In this document: piece after piece, positions 62,844-64,000 of the stretch | Layout of the letters: the number at the start of each line of letters is the position of its first letter | How positions within the stretch are numbered: position 1 is the stretch's first letter | NCBI RefSeq assembly: GCF_014648775.1 | Contig: NZ_BMRT01000008.1 | Coordinates: 62,001 to 126,000 of the forward strand | Length of the DNA stretch: 64,000 nucleotides | DNA from: Streptomyces abikoensis | GTDB taxonomy: Bacteria; Actinomycetota; Actinomycetes; Streptomycetales; Streptomycetaceae | Direction of reading: 5' to 3' | The notes under the pieces: model-generated | Databases searched by the model: none | Seen by the model: the letters and a program-made list of their open reading frames with translations, nothing else | What the model was told of the DNA's origin: nothing | Program-made: the position numbers and the translations under genes

Positions 62844-64000
62844 TCAGATGCCGTACGCGCGCCGCGACTGGCCGACCTGGCGGAGCACCTGCCGGACGAC
62901 ATCGCTCCCCGCGGGCACCCGCGACGGCTCGTACGTCCAGGCGTGCCCCACCCACGGGTCGGCGAGGTGGTCGTCCGGCACCGGCGTGACCCTCAGCAGC
63001 GAGCGCCACAGCGGGTCGAGGACGGGCCCGTAGGCCCGCGCGTCGTCCCGGTCGGCCACCATCAGCAGGTGGACGCCCACGGACGGCCCCTCGTCCGCCA
63101 GGTAGCGCAGCTGGGTGACGGCGCGGTCGTCGAAGCCGTGCGGGAAGTCGTTGACGATCAGGAGCTGCTCGCCCGTGTCGAGGTCCGGGGGCAGCGAGTC
63201 CAGGGCGCGGTTGCGCACCGCCATCTGCACCAGGTCGACCCGGCGTGTCAGACGCGCCAGCACGTCCGACACGCCGTGCGCCCCGGTGGGCGGCGGCTCC
63301 TTCAGCGCCCCGCTCTCCAGGAGCGGCGCCAGGGCCGGGCCCGCCGCGCCGGCCGGGTCGATGACGTGGAGGGTGTAGTCGCCCACGGGGTGGACGGCCA
63401 GCAGCCGCACGGCGTGCGCGACCGCGCAGTCCACGGCCAGCCTGCGCAGTTCGGCCGAGTCGGGCATGCCCGCGTCCGGGCCGCCGGCCCGGCCGGCGTC
63501 GATCCACAGGCCGCGCTCCAGCGGCAGCCGCACCAGCATGGGGATGCGCAGGCCGGGGCGCTCCGGCAGGTGCAGATCGCCCAGTCGCAGCGCCATCGGG
63601 GCCGACAGCGGCACCTGGTAGCCCTGCCAGACGGGGCTGTCCCAGCGGGCGTAGGCGGGCGGCAGGGCGTGCTCGACGACCTCGGCCTCCGCGACGAGCT
63701 GGGCGAGGTCCCGGTCGAGCACGGCCCGCGCCTGGTCGACCAGCTCGGCGTGGCGGGCGCGGGCCTCCTCACGGGCCGTGTCCGCCGCGGGGCCGACGCG
63801 GGTGGCGGGGTCGGAGAGGACCTGGTCCAGCTCGCGCTCCAGGCGGGACTCCGCGAAGTCGACCGCGCTGCGGTAGGCGGCGACCGTCCGGGTCAGGTCC
63901 TCGAACATGCCCCAGACCTGGTTGTAGAGCCGCTCGTCCATGGACCAGCCGGTCGCGTCGCCCGCGACGGGCCCGGACGCTCCCGGCCCGTCGGCCGGAG
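62844..64000 (-). CDS. TerD-type protein, C-terminal FtsK/SpoIIIE-like part; runs off the window edge
   Basis: The frame stays open to position 64000, and the residues before Met at 63941 are a Gly/Ala/Pro-rich linker (GPGASGPVAGDATGWS). I think this is the C-terminal part of a longer protein whose N-terminus, in Streptomyces homologues I remember, is a TerD domain. The visible ~384 residues start with a coiled-coil-like stretch (FESRLERELDQVL-type, VDQARAVLDRDLAQLVAEAE). A P-loop-superfamily domain follows (RGLWIDAGRAGG, DYTLHVIDPAGAAGP, LLIVNDFPHGFDDRAV, VGVHLLMVADRDD) resembling FtsK/SpoIIIE, but there is no GxxxxGK[ST], so ATP hydrolysis is doubtful. A complete gene starting at 63941 is the alternative. 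Confidence 0.75.
   Translation of the reverse strand, partial: PADGPGASGPVAGDATGWSMDERLYNQVWGMFEDLTRTVAAYRSAVDFAESRLERELDQVLSDPATRVGPAADTAREEARARHAELVDQARAVLDRDLAQLVAEAEVVEHALPPAYARWDSPVWQGYQVPLSAPMALRLGDLHLPERPGLRIPMLVRLPLERGLWIDAGRAGGPDAGMPDSAELRRLAVDCAVAHAVRLLAVHPVGDYTLHVIDPAGAAGPALAPLLESGALKEPPPTGAHGVSDVLARLTRRVDLVQMAVRNRALDSLPPDLDTGEQLLIVNDFPHGFDDRAVTQLRYLADEGPSVGVHLLMVADRDDARAYGPVLDPLWRSLLRVTPVPDDHLADPWVGHAWTYEPSRVPAGSDVVRQVLRQVGQSRRAYGI

Overview
The window looks like a stretch of a Streptomyces chromosome. It is very GC-rich with strong third-position bias, uses many GTG starts, and carries mycothiol-, WhiA-, RbpA- and TerD-family genes. The order matches what I remember of the S. coelicolor core region from about SCO1858 to SCO1962: cob, dapA/dapD, suf, ctaA/ctaB, pentose phosphate genes, pgi, tpiA-pgk-gap, whiA, uvrC, uvrA. 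The species was not determined. About 55 protein genes fill the window. I saw no tRNA, rRNA, CRISPR array, insertion sequence or prophage, so this is chromosomal core with a few accessory-looking patches.

Layout. (1) 1-2956: end of a cobalamin operon (cobO tail, cobB, a CobE/CbiG-C protein, cobC). (2) 3005-12532: a sortase-type LAETG surface protein, an amidohydrolase, a two-component system whose kinase gene contains a rare TTA codon, a serine hydrolase, a double-TerD protein, a flavin-dependent monooxygenase and an acidic unknown. (3) 12797-19149: a secreted nuclease, dapA and dapD (lysine/DAP pathway), a secreted subtilisin-like protease and agmatine deiminase. (4) 19190-25842: the sufR-B-D-Rieske-C-S-U-T operon for Fe-S cluster assembly, with a near-ideal SufR operator touching the sufR start codon and an iron-box-like palindrome beyond it. 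(5) 25980-31250: an ABC-2 exporter, ctaA, a FluG-type amidohydrolase, a small unknown and ctaB (heme O/A synthesis). (6) 31706-40219: the tkt-tal-zwf-opcA-pgl cluster, then pgi facing it across a perfect 24-bp hairpin and a repeat element. (7) 40350-44350: an RbpA paralogue, secG, tpiA, pgk and gap, all on the minus strand. (8) 44508-52087: a secreted M14 carboxypeptidase, then the conserved uvrC-rapZ-yvcK-whiA cluster. (9) 52224-54988: a secreted papain-like protease and its membrane-anchored partner, divergent from a TTA-containing HTH regulator across an intergenic region packed with TGTGAA/TTCACA half-sites. (10) 55018-64000: a Rieske lipoprotein, uvrA with a histone-like Lys/Ala tail, a mycothiol-dependent enzyme and MBL hydrolase pair, an MHS transporter, TerC, and a TerD-type protein with an FtsK-like domain running off the right edge.

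How the genes work together. Central carbon metabolism dominates the middle: oxidative and non-oxidative pentose phosphate steps, glucose-6-phosphate isomerase and the triose-phosphate steps, with the regulators yvcK and rapZ nearby. The Fe-S, heme and cobalamin genes form a cofactor theme. The best candidates for something undescribed are the 52.2-55.0 kb secreted protease module with its TTA-containing regulator and operator array, the two hairpin repeats whose loops lie in opposite orientation, and the TerD/FtsK-like protein beside terC. All names come from reading motifs by eye; no database search was run.
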